The notes under the pieces: model-generated
What the model was told of the DNA's origin: nothing
Seen by the model: only the letters and a program-made list of their open reading frames with translations
Databases searched by the model: none
Shown: positions 46,113 to 55,477 of the stretch, piece by piece
How the letters are laid out: each line of letters opens with the position of its first letter
Position numbering within the stretch: the stretch's first letter is position 1
Made by a program: the position numbers and the translations under genes
Assembly: GCF_019931195.1 (NCBI RefSeq)
Contig: NZ_JAIOUO010000002.1
Coordinates: 1-64,000, forward strand
DNA: 64,000 nucleotides
DNA from: Marinobacter sp. F4216
GTDB taxonomy: Bacteria; Pseudomonadota; Gammaproteobacteria; Pseudomonadales; Oleiphilaceae
Direction: 5' to 3'

Positions 46113-48323
46113 TCAGGCTGTCTTGTTCCGCAAATTGCCGACAACCGCGTTCAGCGCCCGATCTACCAGTGCGCCCTGTTCCAGTAGTTTAAGGCGGCCG
46201 CGCCGCATTTCATGGGCCAGTTCGATACGATTCTTCTCGATAACTTTCAGTCCCATCCGGTTCACGAACACGAAGCTGTCTGCATCCTCAATGACAGCAG
46301 ACAGTTTGCAGCGGAAGCTGGCACCGTTGACCAGTCGAAACTCCACCCAATTACCGATCGAGAGGTTGTCAATCTGGGTGATGTATTCTGCCACAGTTGC
46401 ATCTTCCAGCTCCGCCTGATGGTTGGCGGCGGTGTGCTGCAGTGCCTCCGTGGATAGCGATGCCTGATTCTGTCGAGCGGGAGATTCCTGACGTGTTTCA
46501 ATAGTGCCATTGGCCCGGAAGGCATCGGTCAGCTCCACTTTGATCTGGCCCATCATGTCATCGAGGCGTGAGGAGTTGTAGGAAACCTCTTCGAGTCCGG
46601 AGCGTATTTCTTTAAGCAGTTTGGGGACGAGTCTGACCCATTGATCTCGCTCGTGTTCGCCCTGATGCGGGTGCAGGCACCAGATGAGGTCATCGACAAC
46701 CCGGACTCGATCTTTCCAGCGATGCTCTGCGTCATCCCGGAGGTAGGCGAGAAACAAGACGCGGCTCCATCCATTCATCAGGATGTTGTTGATGGTGTAG
46801 GGCAGCTTGTAGCGGGCGACCTTCTCTTTCAGCAGGTGGTCGACGGTTTCCTGGGCCTTCTGGGACTTGATTCGACCTCGCTCGGATTCCCGGGTTCGCT
46901 GTTCGACCAACGAGGCACGACGGTTTTCTTTCTCCAGAAAGGCGTCAAACTCCTGGTTCAGGGTTTCAAACAGGCTAATGTCACCGTCAAACTCATTCAG
47001 TATGCGCTGGACGGTGTTATGAATCTGGTTGTAGAGCTTGTCCCTGGCTTTTTCGTCACTGGAGCTCCAGCCAATTCCGGAGCGAGCCAGCGAATTGAGC
47101 AATCGGCGGGCCGGATGTGTAGACCTGTTGAAGAAACCCTTGTCTTTCAGGACCACTTTCAGGATCGGGATTTGCAGGCGGCTGATCAGAACCTGAACCG
47201 GCGCTGACAGGTTGTAGTCGTCCAAAATGAACTCGAACAACATGGACACCAGATTGATCAGGTCCTCGTCAGCCTCGTTCAGCGCCGCGTCTTTGCCTGT
47301 TTCGGCATCCGCACTGGTGATCAGTTGAGTAACCAGGTGTCGCAGGTCAATGGTGATCGGATCGCCATCGCTCAGGTTGCCGCTGATGGGGCGGGGATCT
47401 GGCGAGGGCATGCGGTTAAGCAGTTCCACAAGTTCATGATCTGCGATGACCCGGACGTTAGGGTCTGTAGATCGAAGTCGGGCGCCTTGGCCGGCCCTTT
47501 GGTCAGCCAGCAATTGCCGGATCTGCTCAAACATCAAGCTGTTGTTTCGGTCCTCCGGCTGGGCGCTCGCTTCGGAGAAAGCTTTGACTCCGGTGTTTCG
47601 GCTGGCGTCCTTGCTGGCGGTCTCTGACGACGATGTGCGGCCATGGTAGCGGAAATTCGGAATAACGCCGGCCTGGATTAAAATCCGGTTAGATTCGTCC
47701 AGAAGCATGCCAAGGTTTGAGATAACGTAGCGATCGTATTGCTTGAGAAGTATCAGGCGTTCACGAATGTCGACATCAAGGCTTTGAATCGCCTCTGCGA
47801 AGGCGGCGCAGAGGTGTTCCGGCGCCATTGGATTGACTGGCGACTGCTCGCCGGCACCAGGATAGACTTCGCTAAACCGGGTCTGCAATTGCAGCAGCTG
47901 TCCCTGGAAGTGGGCCCTGGCCTTGGTGGCCATCGCGTTAAGAGCGACCTGTTCTTCCAGGGTATCGTCACCCAGCAGAGAGAGCGACTCGGCTGTATCC
48001 GCTGGCTTGGGTGCGTCGGTATTTAACTGGCCGATGCGTGGAGGGTTTGAAAATAGCGAGCCGATGGTATCGTGAAACTGCTTTTCAACACCCTTTCGCT
48101 TGATGCGAATTTCTCGCATGGCTTCGAAATAGCGGTTCTGCTCGTTGTTGCTTCGGGCATTATTGGCCAGCTCAAACAGCGAGTCGTCAACGGCATCGAA
48201 GGCGCCCTGCAGCAGGTCGCCGAGTCCTGCAACAACAGTGTCTTTGATTCGTGTCACCTCCACGGGCACGGCTGCGGCGTCCCTGTGTTCGCGGAGGTAA
48301 TGTATACCGGGCTGCTTATTCAT
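46113..48323 (-). CDS. DUF1631 family protein
   Basis: This 736-residue cytoplasmic protein matches DUF1631 by layout: a helical N-terminus, central segments LLNSLARSGIGW and FVNVLEKEN-like helices, and a C-terminal beta module (IGNWVEFRLVNGASFRCKLSAVIEDADSFVFVNRMGLKVIEKNRIELAHEMRRGRL) that looks PilZ-like. Some annotation names it thymidine phosphorylase, which has no support here. Homologues have been tied to cyclic-di-GMP or surface traits, but the function here is unknown. ATG 48323 has AAAGGA upstream. Confidence 0.8.
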   Translation of the reverse strand: MNKQPGIHYLREHRDAAAVPVEVTRIKDTVVAGLGDLLQGAFDAVDDSLFELANNARSNNEQNRYFEAMREIRIKRKGVEKQFHDTIGSLFSNPPRIGQLNTDAPKPADTAESLSLLGDDTLEEQVALNAMATKARAHFQGQLLQLQTRFSEVYPGAGEQSPVNPMAPEHLCAAFAEAIQSLDVDIRERLILLKQYDRYVISNLGMLLDESNRILIQAGVIPNFRYHGRTSSSETASKDASRNTGVKAFSEASAQPEDRNNSLMFEQIRQLLADQRAGQGARLRSTDPNVRVIADHELVELLNRMPSPDPRPISGNLSDGDPITIDLRHLVTQLITSADAETGKDAALNEADEDLINLVSMLFEFILDDYNLSAPVQVLISRLQIPILKVVLKDKGFFNRSTHPARRLLNSLARSGIGWSSSDEKARDKLYNQIHNTVQRILNEFDGDISLFETLNQEFDAFLEKENRRASLVEQRTRESERGRIKSQKAQETVDHLLKEKVARYKLPYTINNILMNGWSRVLFLAYLRDDAEHRWKDRVRVVDDLIWCLHPHQGEHERDQWVRLVPKLLKEIRSGLEEVSYNSSRLDDMMGQIKVELTDAFRANGTIETRQESPARQNQASLSTEALQHTAANHQAELEDATVAEYITQIDNLSIGNWVEFRLVNGASFRCKLSAVIEDADSFVFVNRMGLKVIEKNRIELAHEMRRGRLKLLEQGALVDRALNAVVGNLRNKTA

Positions 48324-48500
48324 GGCTGGTTCCTTTATGCGCCTCAACCGGATACATGACCGAGCTTTTAATCCTGATATTTTACGTTATTGATTAAATT
48401 TACCGCATTTTTGCCAAACTGCCCATGCTGAAACGCCGAGCTGGGACGTTCGTCATATATTCTGGCACCGGCTGGTTTCTTTCGCCCGGCTAGCTGCTTC

Positions 48501-49781
48501 TCATTGCGGTTTGCCGGATTTTCGGCGTTTTTTCGGGTGTACGATGGCGGCCTTCACCACGTTGTCCTTGATTTGCAGCACTTCCAGTCGATGGTCTGCG
48601 ACCTTCAGGCAAACGTTGGTGTCCGGAATGTTTTCCAGTGCCTCGGTAATCAGTCCGTTGAGAGTCTTCGGGCCATCCGTCGGTAGCTTCCAGCCAAGGG
48701 TTTTGTTGATGGTTCGTACTGCTGCCGTGCCATCGATGATAAACGTGCCGTCATCCTGCGGAATAATGTCGGGGCTGGTGGCGGCGTAATCCGTCGTGAA
48801 CTCGCCGACGATTTCTTCCAGTATGTCTTCAAGGGTGGCGAGTCCAAGAACATCGCCGTACTCATCCACCACCACACCGAAACGCCGCTTGCCCTTCTGG
48901 AAGTTGATAAGCTGTGTATTGAGCGGTGTGCTTTCGGGAATGAAGTAAGGCTCCTGGCACAGTTGCATGATCATCGCTTTGTTGATCTCCTCCTGCTGCA
49001 CCAGTTTTGAGGCGCTTCTCAGGTGGAGGATGCCCTGAATGTTATTGATGTCGCCTTTGAACACCGGTAGCCGGGTGTGCTGGCTGCTTCTGAGCTGACG
49101 CAGAATGGTATCGGTATCGTCATCCAGGTCGACGCCGACTACTTCGTTACGGGGCACCATGATGTCATTCACGGTCACCTTTTCCAGGTCAAGAATGCTG
49201 ACCAGCATGTCCTTGTGCTTGGCGGGAATCAGGCTGCCGGCTTCGTTCACCAGTGTGCGAAGCTCTTCCCGGCTCAGGTGATCGTTGGCAGCATCTTCTG
49301 GCGACACTCGCAGAAGCTTCAGGATGGCGCCGGTGAACAGATTTACGGCCCACACAAGGGGATAAAGTAGTTTTAGTAGGGGCGCGAGAACGTAGCTGGC
49401 GGGAAAGGCGATCTTCTCCGGAAAGAGGGCTGCCAGCGTTTTTGGGGTCACCTCGGCAAACACCAGGATGACCAGCGTCAGCAGAATGGTGGCAATGGCA
49501 ATACCGGCATCACCCCAAAGTTCGATCGCGATGACGGTGGCGATGGATGACGCGAGGATGTTCACGAAGTTGTTGCCGATCAGAATGACACCGATCAGCT
49601 GGTCAGTTCGTTGCAGTAATCGCTGTGCTCGCTTGGCGCCTTTGTGGCCGGTCTTGGCCAGGTGGGACAGGCGATAGCGGTTCAGTGACATCATGCCGGT
49701 TTCGGAGCTGGAAAAGAAACCGGAGAGAATGATGAGGCCAACTAGGAGAATAAACAGCGCGGTAAGCGATGTTTCGTTCAA
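48501..49781 (-). CDS. CorB/CNNM-like membrane protein (HlyC/CorC family)
   Basis: This 426-residue protein has an N-terminal DUF21 membrane domain with four helices (about 1-150; SGFFSSSETGMMSLNRYRLSHL), a CBS pair (about 215-340; DIMVPRNEVVGVDLDDD, FGVVVDEYGDVLGLATLEDILEEIVGEF) and a C-terminal CorC_HlyC domain. Relatives act in Mg/Co efflux or resistance. The export of a specific ion is not shown by sequence. It is separated by 80 bases from ypjD. Confidence 0.9.
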   Translation of the reverse strand: MNETSLTALFILLVGLIILSGFFSSSETGMMSLNRYRLSHLAKTGHKGAKRAQRLLQRTDQLIGVILIGNNFVNILASSIATVIAIELWGDAGIAIATILLTLVILVFAEVTPKTLAALFPEKIAFPASYVLAPLLKLLYPLVWAVNLFTGAILKLLRVSPEDAANDHLSREELRTLVNEAGSLIPAKHKDMLVSILDLEKVTVNDIMVPRNEVVGVDLDDDTDTILRQLRSSQHTRLPVFKGDINNIQGILHLRSASKLVQQEEINKAMIMQLCQEPYFIPESTPLNTQLINFQKGKRRFGVVVDEYGDVLGLATLEDILEEIVGEFTTDYAATSPDIIPQDDGTFIIDGTAAVRTINKTLGWKLPTDGPKTLNGLITEALENIPDTNVCLKVADHRLEVLQIKDNVVKAAIVHPKKRRKSGKPQ

Positions 49782-49861
49782 GAGTGGTGTCCTTATTTGG
49801 CTGACAAGTTGGGAAAATAGGGGGTGCCTGCGGGTGCTGTCAAGCCGCGAACCTCAGGCTG

Positions 49862-50668
49862 TTAGCCTGCGCGCTGAAACAGCAGTTCCAGCACAAATTT
49901 GCTGCCGTAGAACGCTAGCATTAGCAGTATACAGCCCGCGAGGGTCCAGCGAGTGGCCGTCATTCCGCGCCAGCCTTTGGTGTATCGGCCGATCAGGAGG
50001 CCAACAAAAACGGCCAGTGACAGCAGCGAGAAGACGGTTTTGTGGGCGAGATGCTGGGCAAACAGGTCTTCGACAAACAGTGCGCCGGTCGCGATCGCAA
50101 GCACCAGGACAACTACACCAGCCCATACCAGCTCAAACAGCAGTGATTCCATGGTTTGCAGTGGCGGCAGGTTGCGTACCAGAAGGCTGTTGTAGTTGTG
50201 CTTCAACTGACGGTTCTGGACAGACAGGAGAATGGCCTGAAGTGCGGCGAGTGTGAACAGGCTGTAGGCCGTGATGGACAGGGCAATATGGGAGAGCATT
50301 CCGTAGCTGTCTCCCGAAACGAGTCGGGACGGAGCGTGGGTAATCAGGGCAAGGATAATCGTCAGCGCTGCAATCGGGTACGCGCCTAAAAACAGATTCT
50401 GAACCGGTTTTCGCAGATTAAGTCCCACCAGTAGCACGACGATGAGCCACGAGATCAGTACGGAACTTTTGAAGAAGCTGAAGTCAAAGCCACCATCGTG
50501 ATACACACTCTGGGTGATCAGTAAGCCATGACTGATCAGGGCGAGCGCGCCGATGACGGTGGTGATGGCTAGATTACTGTTGAAGCGGCCTCTGAAGTGG
50601 AGCGCCTGCAATGCGGTACCAACGCTGTATAAAAGAAGAGAGGTGACCGCGAGAATCAGCGTTCCCAT
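49862..50668 (-). CDS. ypjD: Inner-membrane protein YpjD (CcsA/CcmC-like)
   Basis: This 268-residue protein has about eight hydrophobic helices and the CcsA/cytochrome c assembly fold, including SHGLL and SGDSYGMLSHIALSITAYSLFTLAALQAILLSVQ with candidate haem-binding His residues. The gene conventionally neighbours ffh, as here. Function in E. coli is not settled; it is not a demonstrated cytochrome assembly factor. It is divergent from ffh. Confidence 0.88.
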   Translation of the reverse strand: MGTLILAVTSLLLYSVGTALQALHFRGRFNSNLAITTVIGALALISHGLLITQSVYHDGGFDFSFFKSSVLISWLIVVLLVGLNLRKPVQNLFLGAYPIAALTIILALITHAPSRLVSGDSYGMLSHIALSITAYSLFTLAALQAILLSVQNRQLKHNYNSLLVRNLPPLQTMESLLFELVWAGVVVLVLAIATGALFVEDLFAQHLAHKTVFSLLSLAVFVGLLIGRYTKGWRGMTATRWTLAGCILLMLAFYGSKFVLELLFQRAG

Positions 50669-50760
50669 GTTGTCCTTATTTAATGCTTTGCAAAGTAAGA
50701 AAACGGTGGGTCTGTCGCACCGATTTGACCGTGCCGGTCGTTTCAGTGCGATAGTCTGTT

Positions 50761-50766
50761 TATAAT
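50761..50766 (+). promoter_or_regulatory. Candidate -10 element for ffh
   Basis: A perfect TATAAT lies 86 bases before the ffh ATG in the ypjD/ffh divergent gap (183 bases). No good -35 is at 16-18 bases, so the call is weak. Confidence 0.35.
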
Positions 50767-50851
50767 GTCGCGATTATGCAACTGGAATCAAGGAGCCTAA
50801 TCCGGCTCTGAGGACCATGCACTTAATTTATCCGGGGTACGGAAGAGCCAA

Positions 50852-52240
50852 ATGTTTGAGAATCTCCAAGACCGACTTTCCGGTAGCCTGCGTAAGATTT
50901 CGGGTCAGGCGCGGCTAACCGATGACAATATCAAGAGCACGCTCCGCGAAGTGCGTATGGCCCTGCTTGAGGCAGACGTCGCCCTGCCAGTCGTCAAGGA
51001 TTTTGTTGAAGGTGTGCGCAAGCGCGCTATCGGACAGGAGGTTCAGCGCAGCCTGACGCCTGGCCAGGTGTTCGTGAAGGTTGTCCAGCAGGAGCTGGAG
51101 CGGGTAATGGGGGATGGCAGTGCCTCCCTGAATCTGGCAACGCGCCCCCCGGCAGTGATCATGATGGCGGGCTTGCAGGGCGCGGGTAAAACCACCACCG
51201 TTGCAAAGTTGTCCCGCTTCCTGAAAGAGCGTGAAAAGAAGTCGGTAATGGTCGTGAGCGCAGACGTTTACCGCCCGGCTGCCATCAAGCAGCTCGAGAC
51301 GCTCGCGGGTGAGGTCGGGGTTGAGTTTTTCCCGAGTACCGGTGACCAGGATCCGGTAGACATTGCCGAGGGTGCGATCGACGCCGCGCGCAAGAAGCAC
51401 ATTGATGTGGTGATTCTGGATACCGCTGGTCGTTTGCACATTGACGAGCAGATGATGGGCGAGATCGGTCGGCTGCATAAAGCGGTTGAGCCGGTAGAGA
51501 CGCTGTTCGTCGTCGATGCAATGACGGGGCAGGATGCGGCGAATACCGCTAAAGCGTTTAATGACGCGCTGCCTCTGACCGGTGTGGTTCTGACCAAAAC
51601 GGATGGTGATGCCCGGGGTGGTGCGGCGTTGTCAGTCCGTCATATCACCGGCAAGCCGATCAAATTCCTTGGTGTGGGCGAGAAGAGCGATGCCCTGGAG
51701 CCTTTCCATCCGGACCGGGTGGCGTCACGCATTCTTGGTATGGGGGATGTGCTTTCCCTGATTGAGGAAGCTGAGCGCAAGCTGGATAAACAGAAGGCCC
51801 AGAAACTCACCAAGAAGATCAAGAAAGGCAAGGGTTTTGATCTGGAAGACTTCCGGGACCAGTTGCAGCAGATGAAGAACATGGGTGGTATTGGCGGTCT
51901 GCTGGACAAGTTGCCGGGTATGGGGCAGATGGCTCAGATGGCCCAGCAGCAGGTGAATGACAAGTCAGTCGGTCAGATGGAGGCGATCATCAGCTCCATG
52001 ACGCCCAAGGAACGGCGTTATCCCGATGTGATCAATAACTCCCGCAAGCGCCGTATTGCTTCAGGTTCCGGTACCCAGATTCAGGACGTGAACCGGCTGC
52101 TCAAGCAGCACAAGCAGATGCAGAAGATGATGAAAAAGTTCAGTAAGAAAGGTGCCATGGCCAACATGATGCGCGGCATGGGTGGTATGATGCCGCCGGG
52201 CGGTGGCGGTGGTGGAATGCCACCCTTCGGGCGTATGTAA
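50852..52240 (+). CDS. ffh: Signal recognition particle protein Ffh
   Basis: Ffh with 4.5S RNA targets membrane-protein ribosomes to FtsY. The 462-residue protein has an N domain, a G domain with P-loop GLQGAGKTTT (107-116), DTAGRLHIDEQMM, TKTDGDARGG, and a C-terminal Met-rich M domain ending in a Gly/Pro/Met tail. The length is normal. A terminator follows directly. Confidence 0.97.
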   Translation: MFENLQDRLSGSLRKISGQARLTDDNIKSTLREVRMALLEADVALPVVKDFVEGVRKRAIGQEVQRSLTPGQVFVKVVQQELERVMGDGSASLNLATRPPAVIMMAGLQGAGKTTTVAKLSRFLKEREKKSVMVVSADVYRPAAIKQLETLAGEVGVEFFPSTGDQDPVDIAEGAIDAARKKHIDVVILDTAGRLHIDEQMMGEIGRLHKAVEPVETLFVVDAMTGQDAANTAKAFNDALPLTGVVLTKTDGDARGGAALSVRHITGKPIKFLGVGEKSDALEPFHPDRVASRILGMGDVLSLIEEAERKLDKQKAQKLTKKIKKGKGFDLEDFRDQLQQMKNMGGIGGLLDKLPGMGQMAQMAQQQVNDKSVGQMEAIISSMTPKERRYPDVINNSRKRRIASGSGTQIQDVNRLLKQHKQMQKMMKKFSKKGAMANMMRGMGGMMPPGGGGGGMPPFGRM

Positions 52241-52254
52241 AATGCCGTATAAGG

Positions 52255-52285
52255 AAAACAGGGAAACAGGGCGTTTCCCTGTTTT
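52255..52285 (+). terminator. Rho-independent terminator after ffh
   Basis: AAAACAGGGAAAC paired with GTTTCCCTGTTTT, 5-base loop. The stem ends in TTTT, giving an efficient stop 15 bases past the ffh stop codon. Confidence 0.8.
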
Positions 52286-52310
52286 CATTGGCGATTTTTT
52301 AGCATAGAAT
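52282..52310 (+). promoter_or_regulatory. Candidate sigma-70 promoter of the rpsP operon
   Basis: TTTTCA (52282-52287) and TAGAAT (52305-52310) are separated by 17 bases, placing a start near 52317 and a leader of about 87 bases before rpsP. The -35 overlaps the end of the ffh terminator. It is prediction only. Confidence 0.45.
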
Positions 52311-52403
52311 AGCGGCCCTTTCGAGTATGGGTCTTCCCGCCAGCCTTGTTTGGCGAGGTGTGAAGCGTACAAAGTTCGTACAACAGGACAGGATATTAGT
52401 TAA

Positions 52404-52643
52404 ATGGTAACTATCCGTTTGGCTCGTGGCGGCTCTAAGAAGCGCCCGTTCTACCATCTGACAGTCACTGACAGCCGCAACTCCCGCGACGGTCGTTTCA
52501 TTGAGCGTGTTGGTTTCTTCAACCCGGTTGCCCGGGGCCAGGAAGAGCGTCTGCGTGTTGATCGCGACCGCGTTGATTTCTGGCTGGGCCAGGGCGCCCA
52601 AACCAGCGAGCGTGTTGCACAGCTGCTGAAAGCTGCTAAGTAA
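52404..52643 (+). CDS. rpsP: Small ribosomal subunit protein bS16
   Basis: The 79-residue protein starts [41 protein letters not shown], the bS16 signature. It is assembled early in the 30S 5' domain. It leads the conserved rpsP-rimM-trmD-rplS operon. Confidence 0.97.
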   Translation: MVTIRLARGGSKKRPFYHLTVTDSRNSRDGRFIERVGFFNPVARGQEERLRVDRDRVDFWLGQGAQTSERVAQLLKAAK

Positions 52644-52668
52644 TTTCGTTCCAAGCCGGGGTCTGGTC

Positions 52669-53196
52669 ATGACACAGCATTCGCAGGAAACTGTGATCGG
52701 CCGGATTACCTCGGTGTTCGGGGTTAAGGGATGGCTGAAAGTCTATTCCTACACTGATCCCAAAGAAGGAATACTGGACTACCGGGATTGGATCCTTGAT
52801 CTGGACGGTAAGCGTATTCCTGCAAAGCTTGAAGAGGGGCGTCGCCAGGGGCAGGGGCTCGTTGTCAGGCTTAAAGGTATTGATGACCGTGACGTTGCCC
52901 GGACCTACTGCGGCGCAGAGGTGCGGGTTGGGACTGACGAGTTGCCAGAACTCCCTGAGGGTGAGTTCTACTGGTACCAGCTTGAAGATCTCGACGTTTT
53001 CACGGTGAATGATGAGTGCCTGGGCAAGGTGCATCATCTGATGGAAACGGGTTCCAATGATGTATTGGTCGTGCATGCATCATCGGCTTCTATTGATCAG
53101 CGGGAGCGTTTGATTCCCTATCTGCCGGATCAGGTCGTGAAAGACGTAGATCTGGCGGCTGGTCGTATGACTGTAGACTGGGATCCGGAGTTCTGA
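52669..53196 (+). CDS. rimM: Ribosome maturation factor RimM
   Basis: RimM binds uS19 and helps 30S head maturation. The 175-residue protein has an N-terminal RimM domain (VIGRITSVFGVKGWLKVYSYTDP) and a C-terminal PRC-barrel (GEFYWYQLEDLDVFTVNDECLGKVHHLMETGSNDVLVV). It lies 25 bases after rpsP and 3 bases before trmD. Confidence 0.96.
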   Translation: MTQHSQETVIGRITSVFGVKGWLKVYSYTDPKEGILDYRDWILDLDGKRIPAKLEEGRRQGQGLVVRLKGIDDRDVARTYCGAEVRVGTDELPELPEGEFYWYQLEDLDVFTVNDECLGKVHHLMETGSNDVLVVHASSASIDQRERLIPYLPDQVVKDVDLAAGRMTVDWDPEF

Positions 53197-53199
53197 CGG

Positions 53200-53946
53200 G
53201 TGTGGATTGGCGCAGTCAGTCTGTTCCCGGAAATGTTCAGTGCGGTAACGGATTACGGAATTACGGGTAGGGCGGTCCGGGACGGGCTCCTTACTTTTAA
53301 TGCGTGGAATCCCCGGGATTTCACCCATGACCGGCACCGCACCGTGGATGACCGGCCGTATGGCGGCGGTCCCGGAATGCTGATGAAAATTCAGCCGCTC
53401 CGGGACGCAATTCATGCGGCGCGGGAATCAGCACCCGGTAAGGCTTGCGTGGTGTACCTGTCGCCCCAGGGCGAGAGACTGGATCAGGCTGGTGTGGAGT
53501 CGCTGGCTTCAAATGAGTCCCTGATCCTGGTTGCAGGCCGCTACGAGGGTGTCGATGAGCGCCTGATTGCCTCCGAGGTGGATCGGGAAGTGTCGCTGGG
53601 TGATTTTGTACTCTCCGGTGGCGAACTGGCTGCGATGTCAGTGATTGATGCGGTTACGCGCCTCATCCCCGGAGCGCTGGGTCATGCGCAGTCAGCAGAG
53701 CAGGATTCGTTTGCTGACGGTTTGCTGGATTGTCCGCACTACACCCGGCCAGAAGTTTATGAAGGTCAGGCAGTGCCGGATGTTTTATTGGGCGGTCACC
53801 ATGATCAGATCCGGCGTTGGCGACTGCAGCAGTCGCTGAGGCGAACTCTGGAGCGGCGCCCCGACCTGCTGGAAAAGCGGGTGTTTACGGAAGAAGAGCG
53901 TCAGCTACTGGATGAGATTTTGAACGAACCGGGTGCCTCTGAATAA
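53200..53946 (+). CDS. trmD: tRNA (guanine37-N1)-methyltransferase
   Basis: TrmD methylates G37 next to the anticodon to prevent frameshifting. The 248-residue SPOUT enzyme has [50 protein letters not shown] and the knot loop [12 protein letters not shown]. It uses a GTG start directly after rimM. Confidence 0.97.
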   Translation: MWIGAVSLFPEMFSAVTDYGITGRAVRDGLLTFNAWNPRDFTHDRHRTVDDRPYGGGPGMLMKIQPLRDAIHAARESAPGKACVVYLSPQGERLDQAGVESLASNESLILVAGRYEGVDERLIASEVDREVSLGDFVLSGGELAAMSVIDAVTRLIPGALGHAQSAEQDSFADGLLDCPHYTRPEVYEGQAVPDVLLGGHHDQIRRWRLQQSLRRTLERRPDLLEKRVFTEEERQLLDEILNEPGASE

Positions 53947-53983
53947 TCAGGGCATTGAAAGATTGGGTATCAGGAGCATTACG

Positions 53984-54340
53984 ATGAGCGGCAAGAACAA
54001 CATCATCAGTCAAATTGAAGCGGAACAGATGACCAAGGAAATCCCTGCGTTCGCGCCGGGTGACACCGTGGTTGTTCAGGTTCGTGTTACCGAGGGAAAC
54101 CGTGAGCGTCTGCAGGCGTTCGAAGGCGTTGTGATCGGTAAGCGTAACCGTGGTCTGAACTCCTCCTTCACCGTACGTAAGATTTCTTACGGTGTGGGCG
54201 TGGAGCGTACCTTCCAGACTCACTCCAAGCTGATCGACAGCATCAACGTGAAGCGTCGCGGTGATGTGCGTCAGGCCAAGCTGTACTACCTGCGCGACCT
54301 GTCTGGTAAGGCAGCTCGTATTAAGGAGAAGCTGGGCTGA
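53984..54340 (+). CDS. rplS: Large ribosomal subunit protein bL19
   Basis: The 118-residue protein matches bL19: [49 protein letters not shown]. It lies at the subunit interface. ATG 53984 has AGGAG at proper spacing; an earlier frame start inside trmD is rejected. It closes the operon. Confidence 0.97.
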   Translation: MSGKNNIISQIEAEQMTKEIPAFAPGDTVVVQVRVTEGNRERLQAFEGVVIGKRNRGLNSSFTVRKISYGVGVERTFQTHSKLIDSINVKRRGDVRQAKLYYLRDLSGKAARIKEKLG

Positions 54341-54370
54341 TCAGCACTCTGCTGAGCAGACTGGAGAAAA

Positions 54371-54395
54371 AGGCAGCCCTCGGGCTGCCTTTTTT
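54371..54395 (+). terminator. Rho-independent terminator of the rpsP operon
   Basis: AGGCAGCCC and GGGCTGCCT form a 9-base-pair stem with a 2-base apex (the loop probably opens by a pair or two), followed by five Ts. It lies 30 bases past the rplS stop. Confidence 0.9.
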
Positions 54396-54451
54396 GTGCC
54401 TGCACGAAAATTGGGGCATCCTTTCGCAGTGATTGTTTTGAGGTGAGTGGC

Positions 54452-55354
54452 GTGAGGCCAGACGATGAGGCGGTAGTCGCCCGTTTTACCGATGCGCTCT
54501 GGTTAGAAGACGGCTTGGGTGAGAAAACCCGATCTGCCTACCAGAGCGATCTTGCCAGGTTTGCTCAATGGCTCGACATGCGTCCGGGTAAGCCCCTGTT
54601 GCTGGACGCCAAACGGTCGGATGTGCTGGCTTGGGTGTCCCAGGGGCTGGTTGAGGGTGTGAAGGCGTCCACGGCGGCCAGGAGGCTTTCTGGTTTACGT
54701 CGTTTCTATCGTTTCCTCCTGCGTGAGGGCGGTATATCGGAAGACCCCACCCTCCGAATCGAGAGTCCACGTTTGCCGCGGCGACTGCCCGACGCTCTCA
54801 CGGAAGAGGAGGTCGATGCGTTGCTGACTGAGCCGGATCCTGACGTGCCCATTGAGCTTCGCGACAAAGCCATGCTTGAGGTGCTGTACGGTTGTGGCCT
54901 GCGGGTGTCCGAACTAACGGGTCTGACGGTGGATCAGGTAAACCTTCGCCAAGGCGTGGTGCGCATTACCGGTAAGGGGGGTAAAGAGCGACTGGTGCCT
55001 CTTGGGGAAGAAGCGGTTGACTGGCTGCTCCGCTACATGAGGGAAGCTCGTTCCGAGTTGCTCAAGGGGCAAACCTGCGATGCACTGTTCCCCGGAAGCC
55101 GGGCTGCCGCCATGACCCGGCAGACCTTCTGGCATCGAATCAAGCATTACGCTGCCCGGGTGGGTATCCGCAAACATTTATCTCCTCACACTTTGCGTCA
55201 TGCTTTCGCCACACATCTGCTCAATCACGGTGCTGACCTCCGCGTTGTTCAGATGTTGCTTGGCCATGCGGATCTGTCGACAACGCAGATCTATACCCAT
55301 GTGGCGCGTCAGCGCCTTCAGTCCCTGCATCAGTCCCATCATCCCCGTGGCTGA
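54452..55354 (+). CDS. xerD: Site-specific tyrosine recombinase XerD
   Basis: XerD with XerC resolves chromosome dimers at dif near the septum. The 300-residue protein has an N-terminal SAM-like core-binding domain and a catalytic domain with R in GCGLRVSELTGL, Lys in TGKGGKERLVPLG, HTLRHAFATHLLNHG (H-x-x-R), and the nucleophile Tyr in STTQIYTHVA. I prefer GTG 54452, with TGAGG 8 bases upstream; GTG 54443 is possible. It is a housekeeping recombinase, not a mobile-element integrase, by its dsbC-hom-thrC neighbours. Confidence 0.95.
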   Translation: MRPDDEAVVARFTDALWLEDGLGEKTRSAYQSDLARFAQWLDMRPGKPLLLDAKRSDVLAWVSQGLVEGVKASTAARRLSGLRRFYRFLLREGGISEDPTLRIESPRLPRRLPDALTEEEVDALLTEPDPDVPIELRDKAMLEVLYGCGLRVSELTGLTVDQVNLRQGVVRITGKGGKERLVPLGEEAVDWLLRYMREARSELLKGQTCDALFPGSRAAAMTRQTFWHRIKHYAARVGIRKHLSPHTLRHAFATHLLNHGADLRVVQMLLGHADLSTTQIYTHVARQRLQSLHQSHHPRG

Positions 55355-55367
55355 TCGGGGTGTTTTT
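55343..55367 (+). terminator. Weak terminator-like hairpin at the xerD end
   Basis: CCCCG and CGGGG with an 8-base loop, followed by TGTTTTT. The stem overlaps the xerD stop codon and is short, so termination would be partial at best. Confidence 0.35.
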
Positions 55368-55477
55368 GGGTATGGTGTTGTCTGAACTTTTGCCGGATGC
55401 CTATGTCGCAACTCCGTGCCTTTCGCGGCCTGCCGATGCCCGGCAGCGGCCGAATATCATCTAACTGGGTAGTATTT

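Noticed and set aside
46113..48323. Thymidine phosphorylase annotation for the DUF1631 protein
   Set aside because: None of the phosphorylase motifs are seen; the name seems to be a carried-over misannotation.
54452..55354. Tyrosine recombinase as a mark of a genomic island
   Set aside because: Motifs and the dsbC-hom-thrC context show housekeeping XerD; no attachment repeats or phage genes are near.
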